Shown here piece after piece: positions 45,701-57,654 of a DNA stretch of 64,000 nucleotides. A model generated the notes under the pieces. The model ran no database searches, had not been told where the DNA came from, and saw only the letters and a program-made list of their open reading frames with translations. The stretch is taken from contig VNWV01000001.1 of assembly GCA_009801085.1 (NCBI GenBank), positions 2,480,001 to 2,544,000 of the forward strand, given 5' to 3'. The position numbers and the translations under genes were made by a program. This stretch comes from Lasiodiplodia sp. COLG20. Lineage: Eukaryota > Ascomycota > Dothideomycetes > Botryosphaeriales > Botryosphaeriaceae. Numbering within the stretch: the stretch's first letter is position 1; each line of letters starts with the position of its first letter.

Positions 45701-46636
45701 GAGGTCTTGAGCTCTGTCCCTATTCCTAACCACCCAACGGACACTCAGCAATCTCATCGGGAGACGAATCTTCAGGCTCTGCAAGACATGGACCGCTTGC
45801 TTGATCTTTCAAGTGCAGTGGATATGTATTGCAGAGTCGACGTCCCAACACGCAGCAAGGTATGTGTGGCAAAGTACCCCCAATAATGACACACGACTGA
45901 CTTGTTTTAGACTACAATGGACCCTACACAGCCACCGCTACCTGAAAAGGCTCGCACGAACTACATTGACGGCTACAGCTTCCTCCAAGCTGACACCATG
46001 ACTGATTTCACAAATCTCGACACTCAGCTAGCCGTGAGCTCGCATCTGGCCGCCCGACGCTCCATTGTTGCCTCCTCAACCCTACCTGCAACAGCATCCT
46101 CCGCTTTCGACGAATGTAACATCCCCAAGACTATCCTTACTCACGTCGCATCATCTCGTCAAGCTCGATCACTATCGCGCAACGATTTCTTCGTCTTTGA
46201 TGCCCTGGCTGAACCACCTACGGCCGCGCTCACCAGTGTAGCCAGCGCCGGCATGACTGCATCTTCTTTCGATCGCACCTTCCGCCTTCTGGCTGAGGAA
46301 CTTGCGCCTTACGTACGCAGTATCGCTTCGCACGACCTACGTCTCGAGAATGAGCGAATGCGTATCAGCAGCATGCTGAGCGCCGGCGGGAAGCCCAAGA
46401 GGCAACGGACGACGAGGGCAGCGAGGAGCGCTTTGGAGGGCGGACGGAGGGAGAACACGCGGAGAGAGCGGTGGTTCGACAAGTCGTTGAACTTGGTTTC
46501 TGTTATGAGGACCGCCGGGAGGGAGTGGGCGGGATTGGGATCGGTACCGACGGCAGAGGAGAGGGATGCTACGGAGACTGGGAGTACGAGAAGTAGAGAT
46601 GGAGAGGGTGGTAGTGATGCGGAAATGGCGCTGTGA
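42720..46636 (+). CDS. ELG1: Elg1/ATAD5-like PCNA unloader (alternative RFC large subunit)
   Basis: Three exons (42720-42771, 42822-45859, 45911-46636) give 1271 residues. Exon 1 codes for only 17 residues plus one base and contains QQNIHPFF, a perfect PIP box (QxxIxxFF) for PCNA. GRGRP near residue 52 resembles an AT-hook. A disordered Lys/Ser/Pro region follows, including HPFFTGK. The AAA+ part has Walker A GPHGCGKT at 666-673 and Walker B ILLEEVDVLFEDD at about 797-809, with an acidic/Lys stretch just before (KKKRKKDELDDF). EINPGSRRSGKD matches the ATAD5/Elg1 motif. A C-terminal helical domain completes it. With Rfc2-5 this protein unloads PCNA, especially SUMO- or ubiquitin-PCNA, after replication. 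The ATG at 42720 is chosen because only this exon supplies the PIP box and splices in phase. Nuclear. Confidence 0.9.
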
Positions 46637-49600
46637 GGGGCGTAACGTGGATCTCAACACGGCGGTGTAGAGTGGCAAAGGAAAAGCGCAGCCTGCAGAA
46701 CATGAGGTGAGCATATACATGGCTTTGGGGTTTCTTAGATCACTTAAAGCCGGGTGTCTTTTGCATTGGCTTTAGCATACAAGCTCAACTGGCGGCGGTC
46801 TTGCTTTCTTTTCCTTCCAAGTCGAGGTTGCACTAGAGTTAAGATTGGTACATAAGCATAGCAGTATATCAAATAGTTCGAATGCGGAGATGAATAGACC
46901 TTGCTAGGATGGAATCATTGCACATTTAGAAGTGCCAGATGCTGGAGTGGTAGAGGAAACGATTTCATTGTAGAGCTGATAGTATACACTCAAGGGGGGG
47001 GAGGTGAGCCTATCGAAACGAGAAGTGTCACTGCAAGTATTGGAACAAGCTTCTTTGTTGCAGCATTCACCAGCCTCACAGCCCGCATACCCGGCATTGA
47101 ACCTACGTGGTGCATCGAGCGCCACCACGCCGGGTTCCGACATCGAATCGCCGCAACTACGGGACAACAACACAACATCAAATATCGGAAGTTTACGGTT
47201 TCCCCGTCTTTTCGGCCGCGCCCTTCAGCAAGCCGGAGGCGGGCCTGGTGTCCCCGCGACGAGGGACGACGAAAGGGCATCGTGGTCGAAGAGGAACAGA
47301 TGATGCGGCCGACAGTCGGATGGTGGCTGAGGTGTGTGTGTACCGGGGCGGGCTGACCGGCGGCGGAGCGAACCGAGACTGCCTCGAGACGGGGCACCCG
47401 TTCCGAGGCACACCTGCAGGATTGCCGTTTATTGCAAGGTGATCAGCTGCGGGGATATACAGTGGGAATTGCATGGAAATAGTGACGCACGAGGTGTGGG
47501 GCTGGGTGAAGCTTAGCTGGGAATCCCACCTTTTTTTTCGTGCAGTCCCGTCGCCTGATCGTTCTCGAGAGTGACCAGACGCGCGTTTTTGCGGCGGTTA
47601 TGCGGCTGAGAACAGGCGGTGACAGCGGAGAGGAAAGAGGCGCTCTTTGCGCAAACTCGGGATTGCTGCATTGGGCTTTCCGTGGCTCCCGTCTTTCTAC
47701 GCGAGCTGGCTGGTGGAAGATGCCGGTCTTTGCGCGTGCGCGCCGAGACTGATGAGGCTCAGAGTACGAGCATCCTTCAGCGGTTCTGGGAGTAGTTCAA
47801 ACTGTTGGGGTCTCTCGTTACTTGGCTCCTTTCTACTCTTAGTTCCCTTGTTATGAAATTTACCTCGTAAACCAGGACGAATCCGTCCGGACTGTACCAA
47901 GATGTAGTGTTGATATAGTATTTGGTGACTTCACAAGTTTCGAGTACCCCTACTCATTGCTCTCCATCAACACCGAAATCAAAAGGCCTACTATCAGCTA
48001 AGCCAACCTTTGGAGCCGCCGTTTGCGTATTATCATCATGATCTACCCCGTCCCAACTGTTATTCTGGTCCGGCCCAACTAGTGAAAGCCAGTTCCACAA
48101 GCCAAGTTCGTTGATTCGCCATGCTTTAGTATGTTCACTCCTTGGGCGCACCGTGGGTGCCATCTTGCCTGAGTTTACTTCGTGGGCCTCCCGGTTCACT
48201 CGTCTAGATCATGAAAGGCATTGAGAAGAGACACAACCAACCAATATGAATGCGGGTACATGTAGCGCAACTGCTGGGTTACGATTCGAGATGTGTTAAA
48301 GTCGCAGCTATGGTGCATGTACTTGAAGATACCATGTCATCAAGTAGATCATGTGCAGTGTTCGATCAAGGTGTGGCTATCACTTCAGCCATAGGTGCCT
48401 TAAGTCTGTCGAAGAGAACAACGGGAGGAAACGTTTAGATGAGGTAGCGTTGGACGATCTCTGTCGCACTTGAACTGGCTGGCTGGTGAGAAAAATCCCG
48501 CTCTTCGCTTCGCAGGTTAAGGCCTTATTGCGACTTTGGTCCCGAGTGACACATTGACCAGCTTATGTTGAAGTGTCCAAGTAGTCTGTAGCTGACGAGA
48601 GGTGTGAGTAGATAGATGTAAAGTCCGGGAGAGCGATTGCCTGTACGTAAAGTCGCCCTCGGCAAAAGTGATCCTCTCACCCGAGTCGGATTTATTTGTG
48701 GAATTAGACGACAGGGCATCAAGTTTCAAAACCAGGTAGCGAGGTCTTCACTGCTTGCTATTGTGCGGTTTAGATGCCCAAGTGGCTTTTTTAGTCACTG
48801 TCGATCCTCAGCTCAGCCCAGGCGTGACGATCTTCGTGCAGCCCGACACAGTACGTAGACCCAAAGTGCTAGCTCATTCACCACAGTGCCGTCTCATCAC
48901 CTTCATACCTTACTCCCCCAAGCACTTAACAGCCCTGATGAGCTTGGCTACCATTCTCCAGCCTCTTTCGCATTTCTTTCTTGGCGTAGGCTTCTTCTCA
49001 CAGCTCGGTAGACAGTGCTCCACAACCCATGACAAAATGTGGAGCGGAGTTCCTTCCTGTGATTGGAGCACAGACCATCGGGGGTGCAATGCAACATCAC
49101 GGTTTTGTCGAGTTGTAAATGAGAATGGCCTGATCTTTCGGCGCTCACGCCCGCCTTTGAATAGATTTTCGTGCACGCCACACCCGCACTTGTGTCCGCG
49201 TGGCAAATTGTCTCAGGGCGATGATAGTACAGATGCCGGGCCAATATCTTGGCTGACGAAGCGTCGGTAGGACTGCCATACTCATGTGTACATGGTTCGA
49301 AATCTATGCGTGAGACTGTGATGAGCATGCTTAGCCATATGATAGGTAGACCGGGCCAAAGGGTGGCGGTCTTGTCAGCTCGGTTGGGGATGCTAGTCAG
49401 TTTCATCTTACCGCTTTCCGTCGTGCGTTATCCGATATCCGTATTTCCGATGCCATCAGATGCCCTCACCGCATTGATCTTCCTGCCCACCATGAACTGC
49501 ATCGGAGGGTCCTGATCCTTATGGTGGAAGACTTCTATGCCGCAAACCGGTGTGGCGAGCAAGAAGTTAGGAGAGTTTTGACATCAAGAACTTCGGGGTT

Positions 49601-50011
49601 ACGTAGTAGCCGTGGCTGAAACTTCCATGGCAAAGAACTAAGGACATTAGGGCCTGACAAGGTAGGGCATCGTGTTAGATTCGACAGAAAGTGGATGCCA
49701 CGTCTTGCCTCATCAAGCAGGTTGATCGACGCACACAGAGGCGGTGGCACGAAGGGGTGAAGGCGAAAACAGGGGGTAACGGTATATCGCATTTGCATGC
49801 TTATTCATGAAGCTCGTGACGCTCTCGTCTATGCTGCTGGTCCGGCTCGAGGCCTTTCTGATTGGTCGACGCAATGTCGTAGAAGGCAGTCCACATTTGT
49901 GGCCTTCCCTCTTCCTCCTATTCCTCCCCAACCCCCCAACCATTATTTATCATTTTTTTGCATTACGTTCTCTTTTTACTTTTTTTGATGCATCTCGCAA
50001 AGATTTCCGGT
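46637..50011. other. 3.4 kb intergenic region without a convincing gene
   Basis: This is the region between the 3' ends of ELG1 and the SDR gene. It holds several frames of 70-170 codons that lack domain features, on both strands and often overlapping. One acidic minus-strand frame (47954-48199) is listed separately as a weak candidate. There is no tRNA-like B box with a matching stem, and no inverted terminal repeats of a transposon were recognised. Confidence 0.45.
47954..48199 (-). other. Weak candidate ORF (81 codons)
   Basis: A minus-strand frame ends in an acidic segment and has a tryptophan-rich middle (KAWRINELGLWNWLSLVG). A splice-acceptor-like CTAG precedes it (about 48213), so it could be a last exon or a decayed gene fragment. 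No upstream coding exon was recognised and no family match is claimed. Confidence 0.18.
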
Positions 50012-50914
50012 TTACCACGCACCCACAATGCCGGCAATGGGAATGTCAATGCCGGTGGTGTAGCTCGCCACGTCGCTCAGCAAGTAGACGTAGGCGCCGC
50101 CCAGCTCCTGGGGGTTGGCCAGACGCGGCATACCGCCGTAGTTCTTCATCTTGTCGGGCCAATCGGGGCTCTTCTCGACGTAGTAGGTCATGGCGGTGCG
50201 CACGAAACCGGGCGAGATGGAGTTGACGCGGATGCCGTGCTTGGCCCACTCCATGGCGAGAGTGTGCGTCATGTTGCGGACAGCGCCCTTGGTGGCGCCG
50301 TAGGGGGCACTGGGTGCTGCCCTGTTGGGGCGGTAGGAGGTCATGGATGCGGTGAAGACAATGGAACCCTTGACACCGAGCTTGATGAAGCGGCGGGCGG
50401 CGGCCTGGGCACACGAGAAAGCGCCGAAGACGTTGAGGGTGAAGAGCTGCTCGACCTGTGCGCGGCTGAACTCCAGGGCGGGCTGGTGCTTGGTCATGCC
50501 GGCGTTGGCGACCAGGCCGTGGAAGGAGCCCTCAGCGGCGATGATGGCGTCGAGGGCGGCCTCGATGCTGTTCTCGTCGGTGACATCGACGTGGATGTGC
50601 TTGAAGTGCGGATGGCGCTTCTGCAGGGCGAAGAACTCCTCGCCCGGCTCCAGCACGTCCAGGGAGTAGACGGCCTTGGCCGAGTTGGCGAGGCAGACTT
50701 CAGCAATGCCCAGGCCGATACCGCGGTTTGCCTGCGGAGCTGTTCTTAGCAAGGATCACAAACTTAGAGTGTCATGGCTGCTTACACCAGTGATGGCAAT
50801 GATCTTGTCCTTCAGGGTAATCTGCCAGTTCATGTCCGCAGGCGGCTCGGTGCTGAGGAAGGCGGGCATGACGCTGCCCTCGCCCTGGAGGATCTCCTGA
50901 CCAGCGGAACCCAT
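50012..50914 (-). CDS. SDR-family polyol/ketose oxidoreductase
   Basis: Two exons (50914-50786, 50731-50012) give 282 residues, a normal classical SDR size. The 54-nt intron sits inside the cofactor loop: the joined TGANRGIG motif (residues 42-49) binds NAD(P). Other landmarks are NAG (in LVANAGMTK), the catalytic serine in FTASMTSY, the Y187-G-A-T-K191 active-site pair and VNSISPGFVRT. The closest described fungal relatives by motif are D-arabinitol dehydrogenase and sorbose/mannitol reductase-type SDRs, which interconvert polyols and ketoses in the cytosol. The Asp after the second beta strand (YSLDVL) may favour NAD over NADP. It is divergent from the MFS gene, with 1.1 kb between starts. 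Exact substrate unknown. Confidence 0.88.
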
Positions 50915-52041
50915 TGTGACAAAGTGGTAGAAAGAAGGGTTGGAAGTAGATGGGTTTGGAGGAGGAGGAGGATGGTGATGATGAAGCAGACGGCCGGGGC
51001 TGCGGCCCGCGTCTTCTTATCCTTCGACATCTGGGACGCGATGCCGCATCGGTGAGGGGCGCTTGTGTTCCTCGATGCGAACCATCGCGAGCAATTGCAG
51101 CGAGCACAGGCTGGAGATGGCACGACGCGGTCGAGGTGCGGGAGATGTGTGGGGAGGGATTGGCCCCCACTGACGCATGGCGCGGAGAAGACCTCGGCAC
51201 GAGGCAGGCGCCCCGTCTCGTGTCACTTCCGCCCAAATCCAGCGCTACACATCGCCGGGTAGGCTGCCAAACCCCCGCATCTCCTCGCCGCGCCCCGGAA
51301 TGCCCGGATGTTTACCCGATGTCGTTTCAGACCAGGATTTCCCAACAAGGACTCCCGGCTGTATTACACCGCGCCTTAGGCCAAGAACACGCTCGCATAC
51401 ACGACCGCTAAGCCGCAAACACCTCGTCCGTAAAGCTTATGTGAATGCCAAATTAACTAATTCACGGCGCCCCGAGACGGAGTACCCGCCATCAGGTGAG
51501 CGATGGAACGCCAGTCACCAGACGCATGGCCGTTTACGGCTTGGCTCCCCCGCAAAAGGAGCGACCCGTACCTGGGGAACTGCGGGGGACACCGCGCAAA
51601 GGTACCAAGACGGGATGGTACTGCATCCGCTCAGCCTTCGATACAATACATGCCTCCGCCTGCCAGTATAGCGGCTGACGTTTGCTGCGACGTCAGGAAC
51701 GCAAAGGCGGTTAGCACACCAAGCCCTCGGTCACTCTCAAACCACCGAGCTCTCCAAATTAGTCCTGATCCCGTGTCTACGCCATGAGCATTGGTCACTG
51801 CTGCCGTCTGACCAGGCCGCCGGCAAGATCCATCACTCGCCCGTTCTTGGAATCTTGACCGAGTATAATACCCCAGTGCATCACCACCCGCTGAGTTGAC
51901 CGACGTAAACAAGGCCACTAGCCCTGCTGCGTCGCTTATCGCTTGGCCTCTTGCCTGCCACACCTATATTATCCCTCCGCATCACCTCCATCATCTCCCT
52001 CGTCAAGCTACCCCTGGCAGCCATCACCTCCATCTGCCAAC
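50915..52041. promoter_or_regulatory. Shared divergent region of the SDR and MFS genes
   Basis: 1127 bp between the two starts. It contains GCCG-TTTA-CGGC at 51529-51540, an everted CCG-N4-CGG arrangement of the sort bound by some Zn2Cys6 dimers. A TATA-like CTATATTA lies at about 51964-51971, upstream of the MFS start. No additional gene is supported. Confidence 0.4.
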
Positions 52042-53678
52042 ATGGCCTACAGCGGCTCTGACAAGCTCGATATCGAGCACATCGAGGCAATGGCCTCGTC
52101 TCCTGACAACATGAAGTCTGACTCCGAGTATGACTTCACGCCCGAGGAGGAGCAGAAGCTCGTTCGCAAGATCGACATGTTCCTGCTCCCGACAATCTGG
52201 CTCATGTATCTGCTGTCGTACATGGACCGAACGAAGTATGTCTCCTCGCGACACCGGCACACGATGAACAGTTGACTCACCCAGCCACCAAAAGCATCGG
52301 CAATGCGAAGATCGCCGGCATGATGGAAGACCTGAATCTCAGCTCCAGCGAATACTCTGTTGCCCTCATAGTCTTCTTCGTCTCTTACGTCGTCTTCGAA
52401 GTTCCTTCCAACCTGGTCCTCTCCCGCACGCGCCCCTCCCTTTTCCTCCCCACCATAATGTTCATTTGGGGAGGCATCACCTGCTGCATGGCCGCAGTCA
52501 AGAACTATCACCAACTGGTGGCCCTGCGCTTTGTCGTCGGCATCTTCGAGGCCGGCTTCGCTCCGGGTATCCTACTCATCCTGTCCTCGTGGTACAAGAA
52601 GAACGAACAATCAAAGAGATTCGGAGTCTACATCTCAGCAGCCGTCCTGTCCGGTGCCTTTGGCGGTATCCTCGCCGGAGCCATCACTGGAGGGCTGGAC
52701 GGCGCTCACGGCATTGCCGGCTGGAGATGGCTCTTCGTACGTTAGCACGCAAAACTCTTCACAGATCCGCACTGACCCGCATGCACAGATCGTTGAGGGA
52801 GCGGCGACATGTGGCTGGTCCATCGTCTCCGCCTTCCTCCTGCTCGACTTCCCTGCGACGAGCAGGAAGCTCTCGGACCGCGAGCGTGCTCTCGCCGTCC
52901 ACCGCCTGACGTCGGACAACGCCGGCGCAGAGACAGAGGATGAGGTTCACCTCAGCCCGGTGCAAGCCCTCCTCGAGGCCATCCGCAACTGGCGCACCTG
53001 GATGATGGTCGTCGGCTACATGGTACTTCACACTCTATCACTCACCCACCAAGCAGTCGGCTAACCGCATCATCACTACAGGTCATCGTCGGATCCTCTA
53101 CTCTCTCCTACTTCTACCCGACTCTCGTCAAGGGTCTTGGCTACACCTCGCACATGGCACAATACATGGTCAGTCCCCCACTCACTCACTCACTCACTCA
53201 CCTCCCAACCCCTACTCACACCTCTCCCGCCGCACAGGTCGTCCCCATCTACGCCGCCTCCTTCGTAGCCGTCTTCTTCTCAGCCGTCCTGCTCGACAAG
53301 CTGCCCACCTACCGCGGCATGGCCATCGCCGTGTGGCTGCTCCTAGCGACGGGCACGTCCATCGCCGTGACGTGCCTGCCCAACGCCTTCACGGCGCGCT
53401 ACGTGCTGCTCGTGCTGATGGCGTCGGGCCTGTGGTCGGCCAACGCGCTGGCCCTGTCGTACGCCTCGTCGACCTTCGGCGCCTGCATGCGCTCGCGCGA
53501 GGTGCGCGGCGTCGCCCTCGCCCTCGTCAACGCCCTCGGCAACCTCGCCCAGATCTACGGCGCCTACCTCTTCCCCACCGACGACGCCCCCGGCTACACC
53601 ATGGGCTTCGGCGTCATCAGTGCCATGTGTGGTGTCGGCGTGTTCGTCTACGCGGGCGCGCATATGGTGGTGAGGTAG
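52042..53678 (+). CDS. MFS transporter, anion:cation symporter (Dal5/TNA1-like) family
   Basis: Five exons (52042-52235, 52295-52736, 52789-53022, 53082-53168, 53238-53678) give 465 residues with about 12 membrane helices. The first intron falls in the signature SYMDRTNIGNAKIAGM, which is typical of the anion:cation symporter family (allantoate, nicotinate, sugar-acid and related carriers). The next motifs are FFVSYVVFEVPSNL, RFVVGIFEAGFAPG and YKKNEQSKRFGVY, all family hallmarks in order. The cytosolic loop around residue 240-270 is acidic. Plasma-membrane uptake of a small organic anion or related compound is likely; substrate is not deducible. A CTCA microsatellite lies in intron 4. The gene is divergent from the SDR gene and convergent with the DAK gene. 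Confidence 0.9.
53181..53200 (+). repeat. (CTCA)5 microsatellite in MFS intron 4
   Basis: Five copies of CTCA inside the intron between exons 4 and 5 of the transporter gene. It is not translated and is likely to vary in length between strains. Confidence 0.8.
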
Positions 53679-54450
53679 AGGAGGAGAAGAAGAAGAACAA
53701 AAAGATGAAGAAGAGAAAGAGCAAGTGTTGATGATGATGATGATTATCGTTGTGGTGTTTAGTACATACATACATTTAGATACGGCACCGTCATGATGTC
53801 CAAATGTTAGCTGTTTGCATCGTTTGCAGAAATTCACGAGAACAGACTTAGCGGCCCAGAGAAAAGGGGCTAGGGCTCCACGAGACAAAGGGGCCAAGAG
53901 AGGGGGTGTTGCGCTCATACAAGATCCAGTCCTCGGTCTCCTTCGGGAAGCAAAGGGGTGTCACTGAAAGAATTTCATAACGCAGCGTTCAGAACCAATG
54001 AAAATCCGGTCACAGTGCGCACGTGCTGTCCCCGCTCCTCCTACATTTTCTGTTAGAGCCATGAATCCGACTGCCTTATTCGCTGCGGAGGGGGGGCCGA
54101 GGGAAGGCCGCGGACGAAAAGTGCGACTCGGGCCCGAAGCGATAAGAAAGATCTGACCCCGAGATCCGTTCTGATCTACATAATACCCACTATATCTCTG
54201 AGAACTTCAAGATTCTGTCAGGTTCCGGTGTCGAGAAAAGGCCTGATTTCGAGTTGTGGAATTTGCAAAGGCGTACAAACAGTACCTACACACTGCTAGA
54301 ATAGTATTACCCTTGCCGAGACTAAAGCTCACCAACACCGTGATCCTCGTCTCGGTTCCAGCACGCTTGTCGTTACCCGGGAATGACAGTTCTGTGCTCA
54401 TAGATCCACTACTACCGCAAAAACAAATCCGTCGCTACTAATCCCCAAAC
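53679..54450. other. Convergent intergenic region
   Basis: 772 bp between the 3' ends of the MFS and DAK genes. An A/G-rich stretch after the MFS stop is consistent with a 3' UTR. No gene seen. Confidence 0.5.
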
Positions 54451-56470
54451 CTACGCCCACCCACCACCTTCAACCAATCCCCTCAAGAAAACCGCCACTG
54501 CATATGCTCCCGGGTCTGGCGGCGTTTGCTCACCTTCCTTCATCTCACCTACGTATGTCGCCCTTCCGAACCTAGGTTTCATCCCTGCCGTCTTCTTTGC
54601 GCCCTCCTCTGCAGCTGCTAGTGCCTTTCCAACATCTCTCGTAGCCTGGAGCGTTTCGCACCACGGGATCAGTGTATCCATCACAGTCCGGTCGCCGACC
54701 CGCGCACCCGTATACGCCTTCAGTGCCTCCATCGCCTCTCCCGCTGCGTCGCCAATGACGCCAATGTCAAGCTTACCGCTAGCGTTGACCCCGCGCTGCA
54801 GGTTCCCAGCGAATGCCGTGAGCAGAATGGACAAGATGGCACCGAGGCTACCACCCATGTCTTCCAAATCCGAGTTGATCGAGGCGAGGCACGATACTAG
54901 ACAAGGGACTTTGGTGATGAAGGGAGACGCTTTCATGGACGTGAGCAGTGCGTTGCAAACTCCTGCCACTGCTTCACCGCAGTCGCCATCGCCCATTTGA
55001 ATGTCGTACTTGGTAATATCGGGCTCTGCCGTGAGGGCGGCACTGCAAGCAGTACGAAGTGCGTGCAGCAGCGATGGTGATGCTATGCATGTCAGTAAAG
55101 ACGGGTTACGATGCTGGCCCAGGCCAACATGGAGAAGTTCAGGTGAGCTCGTACCTTCTGGACCTTTGACGTCAGAGACGTCCTGCTCAACCTCCGCCCG
55201 TGCCTTTTCTCGTCTATCAGAGCTCTCCTTCGAGATAGATACCGGTTGGCCATATCCACTTCGTGGCCACGCCGGGGCCGTGGTTGGCGCATCGAGAAGT
55301 TCGAGCAGTTTTGATACTGGACGATTGACTGCACTTGCAACGTTTGAGATATTTCCGAGCGTCAAAGAAAATCCTGGACCGTTGAGAGACGTCTCGAATA
55401 TGCCGGAATAGATGCGGCTCGGCTTGATCTTCCAATCTTGCTCTGCGATTGCTGTTAGTGGCACGGCTGCTAGCATTCTTACAGGAAACTCACCCAGTTG
55501 TTCCAACGCAATTTGGGTGAGGGCTTCCAACTCAAGGTTGGAAAGACCACCAAAGTTATTGATTACCAAGACAATCTCATCCTTCGGGTCAAACTTCACA
55601 AAGGCGCGGTCCAAGTCGTTAGGATCAAGCACGTAGAGCAGCATCTCTTTGATCAGATCCTGAGGAGTTGGCATCGGGGAGATCTTGCGCAGGCCCTAAG
55701 TGATGATATTAGTTGAATAGCTATCACGGAAATTCACATGCGAAACCTACGGGCTCATTGTGGATACCCATTCCCAAGACACAAGTATCCGCTTCAATGT
55801 GTTCATGATGGGCTCGACCAGGAATGTGACAGTGGTCCAGACTGGTTCCGATGGTGGCCAATTGCGCATTCACTTCGGTGCCCAGTTTCCAGCAGTCGTC
55901 GAAGTTCCACGATTCATGCGCAGCCGCACCCAGAAGCTTGAGGACTAGCGACTCGTCAGCGAAGGTTCCAAAACTTAGGAGTGCTGTTCATTTCTCACCC
56001 AAAACGTTGCCAGCCAGACCTCTGCGGCCCAGTAGCTCGGACTTCTTCCGTCCCAAAGCAACATCATCCGTCAGCGGAATCTGTGCAATGTTGTGGCCCA
56101 TAGCATGCATCTTTTCTCTCGCCAGGCCGAAGTGAAGCCTGTCACCCGTGTAGTTTGTGATGCACAGAATTACACCCGCGTCGGAGGGGACGTTCCGGAT
56201 TGCAGCCATAACCTGCTTCGTCGAGGGACTAGCAAAGACCTCGCCAGCCACGGATGCCGTGAGCATGCCGTCTCCGACATAGCCCGCCCAAGCTGGCTCG
56301 TGGCCGCTGCCACCGCCGGATATTATGCTGACTTTGGAGGGAGGGTGTGTCTTGGAGAACACAACGCGGTTCGCCTCATCGTGCTCGAGGTGTGGATTGC
56401 GGGCGACGAGGGAATTCAGGGCGCGGACAACGAGGCCATTGGTGTCGGGAAAAAAGTGTTTGGTCGACAT
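54451..56470 (-). CDS. DAK1: Dihydroxyacetone kinase family enzyme (DhaK-DhaL fusion)
   Basis: Five exons (56470-55999, 55944-55751, 55695-55494, 55442-55155, 55082-54451) give 595 residues, the usual length of eukaryotic ATP-dependent DHA kinases. The DhaK half contains SGGGSGHEPAWAGYVGDGML, ITNYTGDRLHFGLA and TIGTSLDHCHIPGR (the segment expected to hold the substrate-binding histidine). The DhaL half starts near residue 400 with QMGDGDCG, whose Asp residues bind Mg-ATP, and DMGGSLGAI. The reaction is phosphorylation of dihydroxyacetone or a related short ketose or aldose, such as glyceraldehyde or erythrulose. Introns 3 (55493-55443, 51 nt) and 4 (55154-55083, 72 nt) are multiples of three without stops; their removal restores family spacing. 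It is divergent from the Zn2Cys6 regulator. Family is certain, preferred substrate is not. Confidence 0.93.
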
Positions 56471-57654
56471 GGTGGAGTTCAGTGGGGTGAGCAGCGAGCT
56501 CGAGGTCTGAAGGAGGAGTTATATGCTGCTACTGCGAGAGCAGATAGATGTCTCAGAGCAGATGTCTCTTCGGCGAGAGGGAGCGTGCGTGAGCGGAAGA
56601 CGCGACAAGCCTGTGGAAAAGGCCGTTGGGGCACTGAACGAATTGAAAGGCATGACGGCAGCTTTTGTGTCAGCTCCGTGGCGGGGTAGGGCGATGGTAG
56701 CAGGCGGGCTCGAAGGGCTGGACTGGGCCGGACGGAGAGGTGAAAGTAGCGGTATGCCGGAATAGGCAATCCGTAGGCGGTGCTGGTGCCACGATTGGCT
56801 GGTGCGTGGGCAGAAGAAGCAGCGAAAACGCGGGGAAGGCAGCGCGGAGCGCGGGGTGCAGTTTCTCCTTCGGGAGACTACAGGCGCGGTGTAGAAGACA
56901 CAACGGCTCAGGGAGCACCCGGTGACTAGTGCGGCTCTTCCACGACCCTTCGGCTCGCGGGCGGATCTTCACCACCGCACCACAAACACCCACGTGATTC
57001 AGGCCAGATGTGCCTCGACGCGAGCCACCTGTCCAGATCCCCAGGAGCCGAAGGGAGCCTCCACTGACACGTAGCCGAGTGGGCGCCATCGCATCCTTCC
57101 CGGGCCGGATCACAGGCGATGACTCGCAGGACGGCAGGGCTGAGTTGGCGGCTGCGGACAGGGTGTACTATATCTATCACCGGAAGTAGCAGTGACGAGA
57201 GCCCAATCTGCCCCGGGCTGGGACGGGCACCATCTTTCGGTCCCCGCGCTAGGAGGACGCCAGCGATGCGCTAGCTGGATGCACCACTCCACCGTTATGG
57301 TGAGGACTAAACCTGGTGCCCGCCGTTGCCATTGCAAGTTGACGACTCTGCACATGCCGGACTGATCGCAGCTAGGATCCTCCCGAACGGTCTCGATCGC
57401 GGGGACGGTTACGGGCGGTAACAATACGGCGCTGACTTGGGCGGGAGGGGCACACGGCTGGCGCTGCAAAACGCCAGGGGGTGCTTGGCGAGGAGGCTGT
57501 ATGCCGCAGGCCTCCGACTCGAGGCCGGGCAAGCAATTTTCAGTGGCCAAACCATCACCGCCGTCCGCGACGGGTGCCCGTCTGCGCATCCTTCCCCGCC
57601 CCATCTTTGTCCCGAGTAACGTGGCGTATGGCCTGATGTGCGAGCCCCGAAACG
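56471..57654. promoter_or_regulatory. Shared divergent region of DAK1 and the Zn2Cys6 gene
   Basis: 1184 bp between the two starts. Several CGG triplets occur, including an everted CCG-N2-CGG at 57383-57390 and CGG words at about 57403-57420, which could be sites for the adjacent regulator. This is composition-level evidence only. No gene was seen. Confidence 0.35.

Noticed and set aside
49281..49300. Second B-box-like word (GGTTCGAAATC)
   Set aside because: The stem does not pair and the final CC is missing.
48755..49406. Overlapping frames of about 150-170 codons on both strands
   Set aside because: Neither translation shows a domain or credible composition, and no splice structure extends them.
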